Source: Clusia tigrina (Eukaryota > Arthropoda > Insecta > Diptera > Clusiidae). Taken from it: 64,000 nt of DNA. Where the stretch lies: positions 102,765,698-102,829,697 of the forward strand of contig OV050030.1 in NCBI GenBank assembly GCA_920105625.2. The letters are read 5' to 3'. The notes beneath the pieces are model-generated. The model had not been told where the DNA came from. It was given only the letters and a program-made list of their open reading frames with translations, and ran no database searches. This document shows, piece after piece, positions 21,786 through 32,337 of the stretch (within the stretch, counting starts at the first letter, position 1; the number at the start of each line of letters is the position of its first letter). Both the position numbers and the translations under genes were made by a program.

Positions 21786-22811
21786 ATCCCAGGGCAAGGA
21801 ACCCTGAAGCAGTGATGCATCCTGCAACGAATTCGAAGGACCTCAACCTGCAACGAACTCGAAGGACCCTAAGGAAAAAGATGTCATCGAAAAAAAAATT
21901 ATGGTGAGTAGAGTGTATATTAGCGTAATTTAAGTAGATACTTCTGCGACCCTGAAGGCGCCGTAGCGCTGGTCAAAGAATTCGCAACATACAGGCGCGT
22001 TTGCGCTGTTGCACGCAGTTTGGAATGGCAACAATAAACCGTCAGTATGATCGGACGGTCTATGTATGTTCATCCTAGCTGTGAGGATTTTTTTTGTAGG
22101 GGATTTGAATTTGTTTGTCGTGAGGGACATTTATATTGTTTATAAGGCCATGTCATCTATATTGGTGACATTTAAATTATTTTTATATTGTTTAAATTCA
22201 GATGTTCTAAATTTATGTTGTTTGAAAACAAACATAGAACATTTGATTTAAATATTTGGCATTTTGAGCTTAGGGTATTAGGTGAAAATATTTCAAGAGG
22301 TGCAGGCAACACGTGTTGTTGTTTCAAAGTTTTTGTAGTTCGGAAACTACAATTTGCGTAGCAATGCTGAAAAGAACTTTCAATGCTATTATTACGTGTC
22401 GCATATGTTACGGGTTTATTTTTAAATATGCATTCAAATTTCCGGGAATGAATCAAGACACTTTTCCCTGTAAATCCGATTTCGGTTTTTACAAATATAT
22501 TGCCTTGTCCATGGATTTCTGGAGTATTAAAGATGGTAAGAGGACATCAAGGAGTATCTGTGAGGAAGTCAAGGACTAATTTGCACTGAGGGAAGGACTT
22601 AATGGACGCCGGTAGACAGCGGAACTTTGTAATGGAAAACAAGTATAGCAGAATATGTATATAAAGATAGAATTTACGGTGGAATGTTTTTTTTTTAATA
22701 ACTCTGTTTTGAATCATTAAGTAAGATAGAATAAAATATTGGAACAAGTTTTAACAATTATTGTATTTTTATTTGTAATTGGGATACGCCATCTGTTCTG
22801 GCATTTCGTAT

Positions 22812-25122
22812 ATGGCGAAAGAAGCGCAAGCATTACTGCTGATGCAGGAGCAAATTGGCGAAGCAATTGAAAAACTGGTCCGTAACTTTAAGAAAGACGG
22901 CAGGTTACGTAAGGACGACGTGTATTACCAGTATTAGCAAGCGAATAACACAGTTGCAAAATCTGGGGAGAGAGTTCAACAATAATCACGGACTGTTGTT
23001 GCCTCACGCAGTTGAGTACGGCAAGGGAAAATATTTTGCGGTAAATTACGCAGACTACATAAATAGTCTGGTCAACGAATGGGCAGATACATTTAGTGCT
23101 GAATTAGAGGAATTAGGACAACAAACTGTGAGTTTGGTTTCGCCAGACGAGGAAGTAAGGAAGAGGTTGAAATCAATGCAGTCAGAGGTGGAGCTGTTTA
23201 CTAGGAAAATAGTTGACCAGTTCGAAGCGAGTACGAGCAGGGAAGAAGCTCAGGAATTGTGGAAGCAGGCGAATGCCGGAGGAGCTGTGTCACCATTAGA
23301 AGTAGCGGGTCAAGCCTTTACGGCAATCCAAAGAAGAACAGAAGAAAAGTTGTTCAGTTTGCATAAGAAAACAGAAGATTTGAGAGCACAAAAAAAGTAT
23401 CTTGAGAATAAGGTAAAGGAACTTTCTCGGAGATTGACGGAGACAGAGGAAGCAGCATCGCTGTTGGAAAAGGAGTGTGCGGAATTAAAAAGAGGACGGG
23501 CGACCAATAGGTCCTCACTGAATAGGGAGAGATCGAAATCAGCAGCGGCTGGATTTACACAGACGGTATTGACATTGCCACCGGAAGTGCGCTGGCCGGA
23601 GTATCTAACACCAGAAGGGATAAACCGCGTGGTAAAGCCCAGATTAGTATTGAGTGAAGAGAGTGAAGCGGGATTTTTGTTTGGCGCATCTGAAATCGGT
23701 GTCGAGCCTTTTTCTCCGGGAAACCCAATAAATAACGAAAATCAGGGATATCCGCCAAAGGAGCCGGAAGCAGTAACAGTGCAGCAAAGTCCCGATACTG
23801 GGGACAATATTTCGCCTGTACGAACAAACGATCGAAGACTAATTAGTTTGAGTCCGTCACTGGCCAATTACCTCTCAGATCCGGGAGAAGTGAATTTGGA
23901 AACTCCCGAAGAGATTAATAAAGCTAAGGTTTTACCAGCAGTTGAGAAAACACAAAAGAATAAATTGGGCATTCTGGAAGTTGCTCATGCGGTGGAGAAG
24001 TTGGTGCCCATGTTCTCAGGAGTCGAGTTGTATGATCTGAGAACTGAGATCCGGCGCTTCAAAGAAGGTTGTGAGCTTGCGCAACAGAATGTTCCGGAAG
24101 CGGACAGGGAACACTAAATAAAGTGTATTAGGCAAAGAACCACAGGTGATGCGTTTGATTTACTGGTGCATAGCTCAGTAAGCACCCTGGCGGAATTATA
24201 TAAACTTTTGGATAGGACGTATTTAAAACAAAAGTCGTATGACTATCTCGTTCGGGAAATTCAGGAATCAACTCAGACACCGGGGGAGGAATTGAGAGCC
24301 TGGGGATGAAGGCTCCAGTCTCTAGGGAGCGCTGCTGAGACGGAAGCCAGCAGGCAGTTTCCAGAAAATGTTGCAGCATACAAAGCTCAAGTAGAACGGA
24401 CTATGATTTCTGTGTTCAAGGCAGGCCTGATAAATAGGGACTTAGCTAATTATACTCTTACTCTCACGCCGAGGAGCATGACAGAACTGGAAGCGGTCTC
24501 TTTAGCTGAAGCAGCAATACAACAGCGAACGACAACAGGTGGAATCTGCTGCACGAATGCTCCTGCAGAGGTAGGAACAGAACAGCAGCAAAACATATGT
24601 GGAATTGGTAGATTGATGGGCAAATTTCCGCAACAAAGAGATCAAGATTTCCTGGTTGAGAGGTTCCAGCCAAGGAAACCCATTTGCTCATTCTGTCATA
24701 AGCCAGGGCACACAAGGGATGAATACGTTACACGCAAAAACACGCCCTACTGTATGGAGTGCCAAACTTATGGTCATGAGGCAAGTAGACAGTGCCAAGG
24801 AGACACAGAATGGAGTCAGAATAGAAGGCAGCCAGCTACGAGGCGCCCGGATCCACCCTTGAGGGACAGCAGGGGAGATTTCAGTAGACCCCGAGTTAAT
24901 TCAACGGAAGGAATTAGCCAAGGAAGAAATCCTTTCAGAACTGGGAGTGGTCAGCAGCGACTAAATTGGAATTCTAGAAGTGAAGCAAGGATAAGCAACA
25001 CCAAACAGGGGTTGAGATGTTTCTCATGTGGACGAATGGGACATCGGGCAGCGAAATGCAGGGATAGACAATCCCAACAAAGGAACCAGGGAAACTTTCA
25101 GCGGCCCAGTCGAGGCCAGTAG
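22812..25122 (+). pseudogene. Gypsy-B gag
   Basis: The ATG at 22812 opens a frame (MAKEAQALLLMQEQIG, LVRNFKKDGRLRKDDVYYQY) that ends in TAG at about 22936; homology continues in the next frame with FNNNHGLLLPHAVEYGKGKY, so a one-base frameshift lies near 22935. The rest stays in one frame to 25122, broken only by TAA at 24115-24117 and TGA at 24307-24309. Coiled coil spans about 23330-23490. Near the C-terminus are zinc knuckles (CSFCHKPGHTRDEY, in which the last Cys/His position is altered; CMECQTYGHEASRQC; CFSCGRMGHRAAKC). Gag would assemble particles and bind RNA. Confidence 0.87.
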
Positions 25123-25259
25123 ACTGGAATGCCAAAAGAAAGAAAGTAATAATTAGGCCGGAAGTACGTGGGACTAGTAATGTAGGAACTACAGTCCAGG
25201 AGAAGGAGCAAGAGGCTCTCCAGTATCACGAAGAGTTAGGGAGTGGATATACGTCCATA

Positions 25260-25964
25260 TTGGGAACAAAACGAGGTTGCTTCGCTATGAGCAGGATAGG
25301 TGATGCCTTCATCGAGATACCCTGCATGGAATCAGCTAGTGGAAAGCTATTGCTATTAGTAGATTCAGGGGCGGACACTAGCCTCGTAAAATCTAGTGTT
25401 TTACGGAAGGGGCTAGACATTAATCAAATGGACGTAAGAACGCTTAACGGAGCGTTTGGAGGGTGCATTATTATATTGGGGTCACTCAGAATAGGGCACA
25501 GTGGAGTTAAGGGTGTGAGTTTTAGAGTGCACGCAGTGGAAGTGGATAGGAAAGGTATCCCGGCTGATGGGATAATTGGCCGCGATAATCTTTGGGGACG
25601 CACCATACTGGATGCGCTCGACATGCAGTTATCATTCTTTGATAATAATAAGAATATAATCCTTACTCTTCCATTAATGTCATGGCAGGAAGGAACCGTG
25701 ACTAGGGTTAAGAAGTGTGGTATAGAGGTAATAAACGGAAGGTCAACCAGAGTAGTTACTATGCATGTAAATACGAAACTTAGGACTGTTGTTTTGCACA
25801 AGCAGCAGCTAGCGGAGGGCGTATATATGGGAGAAACCATAACGCACGTTGACAAGGGTAAGGTGTACGCTTGCGTACTCAACGCATCGGAAAAGGATTA
25901 CCTGATGAATGAGGATTTTAGGCCTAAGTTCACTAGTTATGATAATTGTAAGGAACCGAATTAA
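25260..25964 (+). CDS. Gypsy-B protease region of pol
   Basis: An open 234-codon frame contains the retropepsin active site LLLVDSGADTSLV at about residues 31-43, the flap region, and IIGRDNLWGRTILDAL (the I-G-R-D block near the C-terminus of the fold). It would cleave the gag-pol polyprotein. No stop interrupts this domain, in contrast to gag and RT. It lies 140 bases after gag in a different frame, so expression would need frameshifting or internal initiation. The annotated start is the first usable codon and is uncertain. Confidence 0.82.
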   Translation: MGTKRGCFAMSRIGDAFIEIPCMESASGKLLLLVDSGADTSLVKSSVLRKGLDINQMDVRTLNGAFGGCIIILGSLRIGHSGVKGVSFRVHAVEVDRKGIPADGIIGRDNLWGRTILDALDMQLSFFDNNKNIILTLPLMSWQEGTVTRVKKCGIEVINGRSTRVVTMHVNTKLRTVVLHKQQLAEGVYMGETITHVDKGKVYACVLNASEKDYLMNEDFRPKFTSYDNCKEPN

Positions 25965-25979
25965 AGATCGGTAAATCAG

Positions 25980-27365
25980 ATTAAACAAGTTGATATAAGA
26001 AAAAGAATGGAGAGAGTGCTAGAATCACTGAAGTTAGACCCAAGCGTAAACTCAGAAGAGAAGGCATCAATAGAAGCCATTTGTGCGTCATTCCCTGACA
26101 TATTTTTGCTGGAAGGAGACCAGTTGACATATACACCAGAGGTAGAGCATGAAATACCTACTAGAGTGGATCAAGCACCAATTAACCAGAAAAAGTACAG
26201 ATTGCCACAAGCTCACAAAGATGAGGTAAATTGGCAAGTGGAGGGAATGTTAAAAGATAACATAATTTCACCGAGTATCTCGCCCTGGAATTCACCAATA
26301 ATTTTGGTACCAAAGAAGGGAGGTGCTCAGGGTCAGAAGAAGTGGAGAATGGCCGTCGATTTTAGGAAATTGAACGACGCCACTATCAAGCAGGTGTTCC
26401 CGATACCAAGGATAGAAGAAATTCTGGATCAATTGGGACACAGTTGATATTTTTCTACACTTGATATAGCGAGTGGCTACCACCAAGTTCTGGTGGATAC
26501 CCCAGATAAGCAGAAAACCGCGTTCAGCACCGGTTTGGGGAATTATGAGTTTAATAGAATGCCGTTTGGATTAACAGGAGCACCGGCTACCTTCCAACGG
26601 CTAATGAACCATGTGCTAACCGGCTTGCAAGGGTTAGATTGTTTTGTGTATCTCGACGATATTGTGATTTATGGGAAGAACTTGCAGCAGCATTCGCAAC
26701 GCTTGTGCAAGGTGCTCCAGAAATTACGAGAACACAATTTGAAATTGAACACGGAGAAGTGTCAATTTTTGCGAAGAGAGGTGGTTTATTTAGGCCATCG
26801 TTGCTCAAAAGCAGGAGCACTGCCTGACCCGCAGAAGGTGGAATGCGTTAAAAATTTAGCGATTCCGAGAAACAGAATGGAAGTGCAAGCATTCCTAGGA
26901 CTAGTGACTTATTATAGAAAGTTCGTGGAAGGACTAGCCGGAATTCCGTTGCCGATTAATAAGTTGCTACGAAAGGAAGCAAACTTCGAATGGACAGAGA
27001 GATGTCAGTAAGCATTCGAGAGGCTAAAGGAAATAATTAGCTCGTCACCAATTTTTGCGTACCCCGACTTTGAACAAACTTTTTTGTTGATCACTGATGC
27101 TAGCAATGAAGCATTAGGGGCAGTATTGTCACAAGGGGAAGTCGGTAATGACTGACCAATATCATTCGCAAGCAGAGCGCTTAGCGACACGGAGAAAAGA
27201 TACTCCACAATAGAGAAGGAATTTCTAGCCATAGTGTGGGCTATGAAGAATTTTAGGGCATATCTGCTAGGACGCCCATTTAAGATATATACTGATCACC
27301 AGCCGCTGAGAGGCATAGCCGATTTGAAATAACAAAGGTCTAGGCTAGCCAGGTTCAGACACAAA
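25980..27365 (+). pseudogene. Gypsy-B reverse transcriptase and RNase H
   Basis: One frame with in-frame stops only. RT blocks: RMAVDFRKLNDATIKQVFPI, then TGA at 26446-26448, YFSTLDIASGYHQV, NRMPFGLTGAPATFQRLMNH and the catalytic VYLDDIVIYG. A TAA at about 27009 opens RNase [20 protein letters not shown], another stop (TGA, about 27152), [34 protein letters not shown] near 27330, and RHKLSEYDFEIIYKPGKKN. All catalytic motifs seen are intact; the four nonsense codons alone inactivate it. At least one TGA (before PISFAS) stands where related elements have Arg, compatible with CGA to TGA changes. Confidence 0.9.
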
Positions 27366-28420
27366 TTGTCTGAGTATGATTTTGAAATCATATACAAACC
27401 TGGGAAAAAGAATCTGAATGCGGATGCACTCAGCAGAGTACCGCAGGCACAGAAGGTATCAGTAGTGCAAACGAGGGCCAAAGCACGGTCAGATAAGGAG
27501 AAGGCCGAGAGAATTCAAGGGGATAAAATTGATGCAACAAGAAATGTTAGCAATGCGGGTGACGCTGCTAATGAACAAAGAGCCAGTAGTGTTGAATGGC
27601 TGGATGATATAAAGGATATCCAGGCTGTGTTAAAGGGTTTCCATGATTCACCTTTAGGTGGACACCAGGGATTCTGGAAAACCCATGACAGAATTAGGCG
27701 AATATACGGATGGAAAGGTATGTTCAAAGACATAAAAAAATATGTAAAGAGTTGTCCAAAGTGCCAGGCCAACAAAAGTTCAAGGCTAATAAAGATGCCA
27801 ATGGTGTTAACTGACACACCAAAACAACCATTTGATAAAGTTCATATGGATATCGTAGATATTCTACGTGAGACAGTTTCAGGAAACAAGTACATATTGA
27901 CGTTCCAAGATGATTTCTCAAAGTATATGGCGTGCGTGGCTATACCCGATGCTGAAGCAAGTACGGTAGCCAAAGCATTCTTTGATGAAATTATAGCACG
28001 GTACAACATACCTAAGGTTTTGATAACCGACAATGGTTCAAATTTTGTATCGAAATTATTCTCAGAAACGTGTAAAATGCTGGGAATTAAGAAGTTGCAT
28101 ATAACACCATATCATCCACAGGCGAATGGCTCATTGGAGTGTAGTCATCGACCTCTGGCCGAGTATTTTCGCAGTTTTGCCAAGGAAGACGGCTCGAATT
28201 GGGATCAATGGTTGACCACTGCAATTCATGTACACAACAATACTGTGCATGTATCAACGAAGCAAACTCCTTTTAGAACACTCTACGGGTTTGATTTCAA
28301 CATGCCGAAATCATGCAGAACTCCGTAGCCCAGTTACTACAATCGTAACAATTAAGGGTAAGAATAAAAAACTACATAATAATTTATTGAAATTGTTCCA
28401 CATTAGACCACACAACTAGA
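27366..28420 (+). pseudogene. Gypsy-B integrase
   Basis: Continues the RT frame: LNADALSRVPQA ends RNase H, then the H2C2 region (FHDSPLGGHQGFWKTHDRI, CPKCQANKSS), the core with MDIVDILRETVSGNKYILTF (first Asp), LITDNGSNFVS (second Asp) and HPQANGSLECSHR (Glu). A TAG at about 28326 ends the frame, and residual C-terminal sequence (IKGKNKKLHNNLLKLFHIRP) lies beyond it. All three catalytic residues are present. No chromodomain follows. Confidence 0.9.
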
Positions 28421-31316
28421 GACATGTGTTAACAGTGTTTTATAAGTGTAAACACGAAAAAAAACAACATAAACAAACTGATACCGCATAAGTGTATCAA
28501 ATAGCACGGTTTTGACGTTCAAAGTCAATGCCAGTGGACGTGTGCCACTTAAACGCGGGCAAGTAAAATTGTCGTAATGTGCTTATTAGGCATTTTAGCC
28601 GAACAGAGCACAGTAGAGAAAGATATTTTTTATATATTAAATAATAAGAAGCGGGTTAATAGCACGTTTTTAAAAAATAGAATTATAAGACAGTCGTGGG
28701 TAAGTAATTTAAACTGAACGTAGAGTATATACACACATATATACGACTGTTAATGAAGTGCAATATGATGCGTAAGTAGTAGTGCCAGCACCGTTGGTGA
28801 AGTAAGTATATATGTAAATATATATGTGTATAAGATAAAGAATGAATGTACGACTGTATATTTAAAGAAGTAAGTATTCTAGGAATGGGTATGTACGTAT
28901 GTATATTTTTGCAGATATTTACATACTGTAGCAGGCGACATGTAAATATACATAGATTTTTTCGGTTTATCGCTTAGGAAATTAGCGTGTGGGGAATAGT
29001 AATGTATATATATATACATAGCCACCCTCTATGGTCTAGTGGTAAGCATGCTAGACTCACACCCCGAGGGTCGCAGGTTCAAATCCTGCCACGGGCTTGG
29101 TCTCCAAAATGCTTCTTTCTATAAAACCCTTTTCTCTTCGAGTCGAAAGCCTCAGTAGCTAGTACTCAATCCCCCAACACCTTGCACTGATAATTAATTA
29201 TGGTGTAAGATATAATAATAATAATAATAATAATATATATACATATATTGAATTAGAACAATATATTTAGCTTACCATTACACATTAGGTAATAACTGTA
29301 GCAATTAATTTTAAACAATTGAAAGTGCCTGGAATGTATGTATGTATTCATATAATAGCAGGTTACATGTTGTAGGGAACTACTCTTGTCAATGGATATA
29401 TATATACCGGGCTAGTAGTAAAATTCAAATATATAGAATAATTGGATGCAATGAAAAAACGGGTTTATCTTAAATATTCTGGTTTATGTCAGGGGGCAAA
29501 AGAATTTGCTCAGAATTGAAAAATTTTAAAAGATATATAAAAAGAGAAATGATATGAAAGGAATAATGAATTGTCTAAAGAAAAGAAAAAATAAACAATA
29601 AATTTATCTTTTATATACTCGATTTGTAAGAGGCACTAGTTTTGCCAAGAATTGATATAAAAAAAATTTTTTTTGGGCGGCATACAATTTAATTAGAAAA
29701 TAATTGTTATAAAATGTATATTTGAGAAGGATTTAAAGTTTTAATGCCGCCAACAATTGTAAGAAAATGTATCATAGTTAATTAATAGTATTTGTAAAGG
29801 AAATAGTTTTTGTTACTTGTTTATAGTTTGTTTGTTAAGACGTAGTAGATAAGCGATATATACATTTAAATCCAATTTACTGTTTACGTTAGGAAAAATA
29901 TTAAAAATTGAATGAATATAATAGCTAGTAAGAATAATTAAAACTCTTCAAGTCTGATACATGATTAAGCGTATTGTTTTTAGATATTAAGGCGTTGGCG
30001 AACAAACAAGGACATGTGGATGGTTCAATATGGTGCAGCTTGAGCCTGGAAGGGGCTTCCTGCAGCGTCGAAGACAGAGTAAGATGTTAACCAACATCCA
30101 GTAGACCGGCAGATGAAATGCACTAACAGCGGACAAAATATGACCAAATAAGAAGAAGTAAGAAGACGTAGAAGAAGGGTAATCAGTAAGCCACAAAAGG
30201 ATAATACGAAACTTGCAACGATGATGTACCGAGATAATTTTTGGTTTGGAAGAAAATGAGAGCGAAATTAGTTAGAATTCATTTTTATATGAAAGAGTCG
30301 AGAGACGACTACTATTTAAGCTTATGAAAAAATGGAGATGGTATCGGCTGAATACAATAGTCTCTATCTGACAAGTAAAAGTCTAATAATACTTGAGTTT
30401 TATTGCATAACTGACGAAATGGCATGAAAAACACTAACATGTACGTTGTCTGTATAGAAAATCCAACGTGTCTGCCATTATTACATATGTGAGTATGTAT
30501 ACTGTATTATTGTCTAGGAAGAGGAAGAGATAATTTTAGCCAAAACCCGAGGTTACTCCATAATTTTAGAGAGAAACGGCTACAGCAACAATATCAGCCA
30601 CAACTACCATCATTCAGTTAGCATCGTAGCATATTCTCCTAGCGCAAAAAATTGTTTTAACCACGAAAAGACCAAGCACAACATAGCCAAGCTTTATCGA
30701 CTAATTTCATAAAGATTTCTCCAACTAAGTAAATATACACTGTCACTTACTAAGCGAATATTGATTTAGACTTCGTCAGAAGCGCATCTAGTCGCAGAAC
30801 CTTGCATCATCTTGGCACGTACCGGTCCAGAAAGAAGGGAGGGGTATGCAGAGTTCATCGAGGGACTTCACTCTTACAACGACGGTCGTCAACTGGACCA
30901 GCAGGTAGCAGAGGGCGCAGTATAATATAAGGTTTTATGTATAGAATAGAATTGTGTTATAGTTTAGATATTTGTATATACGCCAATGAGAAAAGAGTCA
31001 ATTAAAGACCAAATTATAAAAAGGGGCATATTAAAAAAAAATTATACATAAAAATAAGAAAACACAAAAACAAAGTAAAGAAAAAAAACTACAAAAGAAA
31101 ATAAAAGCTGGAAAAATAAAATATGGAAAAGAAAAGAATAAAAACCGCGATAGAACCCAAATAAGGCGATTTAAAAAAAAAAATAAATAAAAACAAATTA
31201 TATGTATGTAATATAGAGTTAAATGGATGCACATATTTGTATGCAGTGCAAGAAAAATATTGTAGAGATTTAATGGAAATTAGTTGCACTAACTTCTTTT
31301 AGAAAGAGGGGAGGGA
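28421..31316. other. Gypsy-B long non-coding 3' region
   Basis: About 2.9 kb between pol and the 3' LTR is AT-rich with short ORFs only. I looked for an envelope gene in all frames and saw no signal peptide, furin site or transmembrane pattern worth calling. The region contains a SINE (29021-29232) and an A-rich run (31020-31190), then the polypurine tract at about 31301-31316. Confidence 0.7.
29021..29232 (+). mobile_element. tRNA-derived SINE with (TAA)n tail
   Basis: The head has pol III control boxes: TGGTCTAGTGGT (A box, 29032-29043) and GGTTCAAATCC (B box, 29076-29086) flanked by GCAGG and CCTGC, which pair as a T-stem. A body of about 120 bases follows, then a tail of about eight TAA units. 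The direct repeat ATATATATACATA at 29008-29020 and 29233-29245 is the likely TSD. The anticodon stem does not pair, so it is not a tRNA gene. A TAA tail is also found on I-type LINEs, which may supply the machinery; this is an inference. Confidence 0.82.
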
Positions 31317-31788
31317 TGTTGTGAGTTAGAATCAAGCTACCTACGCGTAGTTGGCTCACAGCACCGGCGCCTATTAAATTCATTAAGAACGCACATGGTG
31401 CAAATATTGTAAATGAATAGTATTTATGCATTAATTATGATGTAAACTTTTAGGGTGTCACAGTTCCGCAGTCAAGCTGACGAGGGGCATTTAGAATGCA
31501 CCGACGACACTTTTACTTCAGTAGGTCAGTGGGCTTGACCAACTGACACCAAATAACAATTGCGTAACTGGAACACCAGAAAAGTCAAGACGTAGACTGT
31601 AACGTTTATTTGTAAATAGTATATAAGAACTAGTATTTTAAGAATAAAGCTTCTTGTTGTTTTAAACCCAAAATAGTGCAGTGCTCATTTAAGAAAGTGA
31701 TGTAGGTTTACAGGTTCCCGCGCAGGACAAGCCGCGACAGGACATTCCAGAGGACGTTCCCGAGGACAAGCAGATAAGGACCCCAACA
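31317..31788 (+). repeat. Gypsy-B 3' LTR
   Basis: Same length as the 5' LTR; differences seen are T to G in the CGACATGACATT segment and A to C in GGACCACAACA. Followed by the TSD CGGT. Confidence 0.95.
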
Positions 31789-32162
31789 CGGTGACGAAGC
31801 AAATATAATAAATTAAATAAAAAATATATTAAATTATGTATATATTTCTGAGAACATTTTAACAGATCGGATGTTTAAATCAATTACTTTTGCTCCAAAC
31901 AATAATTATTGTTATTTAAACAATTCGGTAGTTTGAACCGTTTGTCTGGTGAGCAATATTTTTATTATGGCTAGGACAAAATTATTTGTGACAATAATTC
32001 AGAAGCTAACAATTATCTTTGAATAGAATTCTTGAATTGTTTGTCAATTAGTGGTTTAACACTACACAACTTATCATTGAAAGTTAATTGTGTTGTGCTT
32101 CTCATTAGAAATTTTAATGCATTAGTCAATTGGACCAGACTAAAAGTGAAAGTCTTACAACG
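31789..32162 (+). pseudogene. Helitron-B helicase, C-terminal piece
   Basis: Near 32030-32135 the frame reads EFLNCLSISGLTLHNLSLKV and then VVLLIRNFNALVNWTRL, which aligns with the Helitron helicase block LNLKVGSSIILLRNLN and NGTRL seen in Helitron-A. Upstream the RAILAPKN block is degraded. It ends at the Transib insertion (TSD CAACG at 32158-32162). Confidence 0.75.
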
Positions 32163-32198
32163 CACAGTGGTCGATTTGAAATATTTAGGCGGCCAAAA
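32163..32198 (+). repeat. Transib left TIR, 23-RSS-like
   Basis: Begins CACAGTG (identical to the V(D)J heptamer). After exactly 23 bases (32170-32192) comes CCAAAAATA at 32193-32201, matching the RSS nonamer ACAAAAACC at 6 of 9 positions. Confidence 0.95.
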
Positions 32199-32337
32199 AT
32201 ATTTTTGGACGTTAATGGCTTCGAAAGACTGTATTTTAAAAAACTATCTATTTATTTTAAAAAATAAATAAGAAAAACATGTATTTTATAATAAAAACAC
32301 ATTTTATTCTCATAAATCATAAATAAATAAAAATGCA

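Larger units (their letters stand above)
21271..31788 (+). mobile_element. Gypsy-B, 10.5-kb Ty3/gypsy element with near-identical LTRs
   Basis: LTRs of 472 bp each (21271-21742 and 31317-31788) differ at two positions by direct reading. The 4-bp TSD CGGT is at 21267-21270 and 31789-31792. A TGGCGCAGCCGG primer-binding site follows the 5' LTR, and a polypurine tract (AGAAAGAGGGGAGGGA) precedes the 3' LTR. Gag, protease, RT, RNase H and integrase are in Ty3/gypsy order. The copy is recent by its LTRs, yet gag-pol carries one frameshift and several stops. A 2.9-kb AT-rich tail after integrase has no visible env and holds a SINE. Confidence 0.95.

Noticed and set aside
29021..29093. Functional tRNA gene (Val-like, CAC in the anticodon position)
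   Set aside because: A and B boxes and the T-stem are good, but the anticodon stem and acceptor stem do not pair, and the sequence continues into a body with a TAA tail and TSD. It is a SINE head.
29641..29760. Short inverted repeat GGCGGCAT / ATGCCGCC as ends of a small MITE
   Set aside because: Arms are only 8 bases, with no TSD and no second copy in the window.
28421..31316. Envelope gene of Gypsy-B
   Set aside because: The interval is large enough, but no frame over about 70 codons and no signal peptide, cleavage site or membrane anchor was seen.
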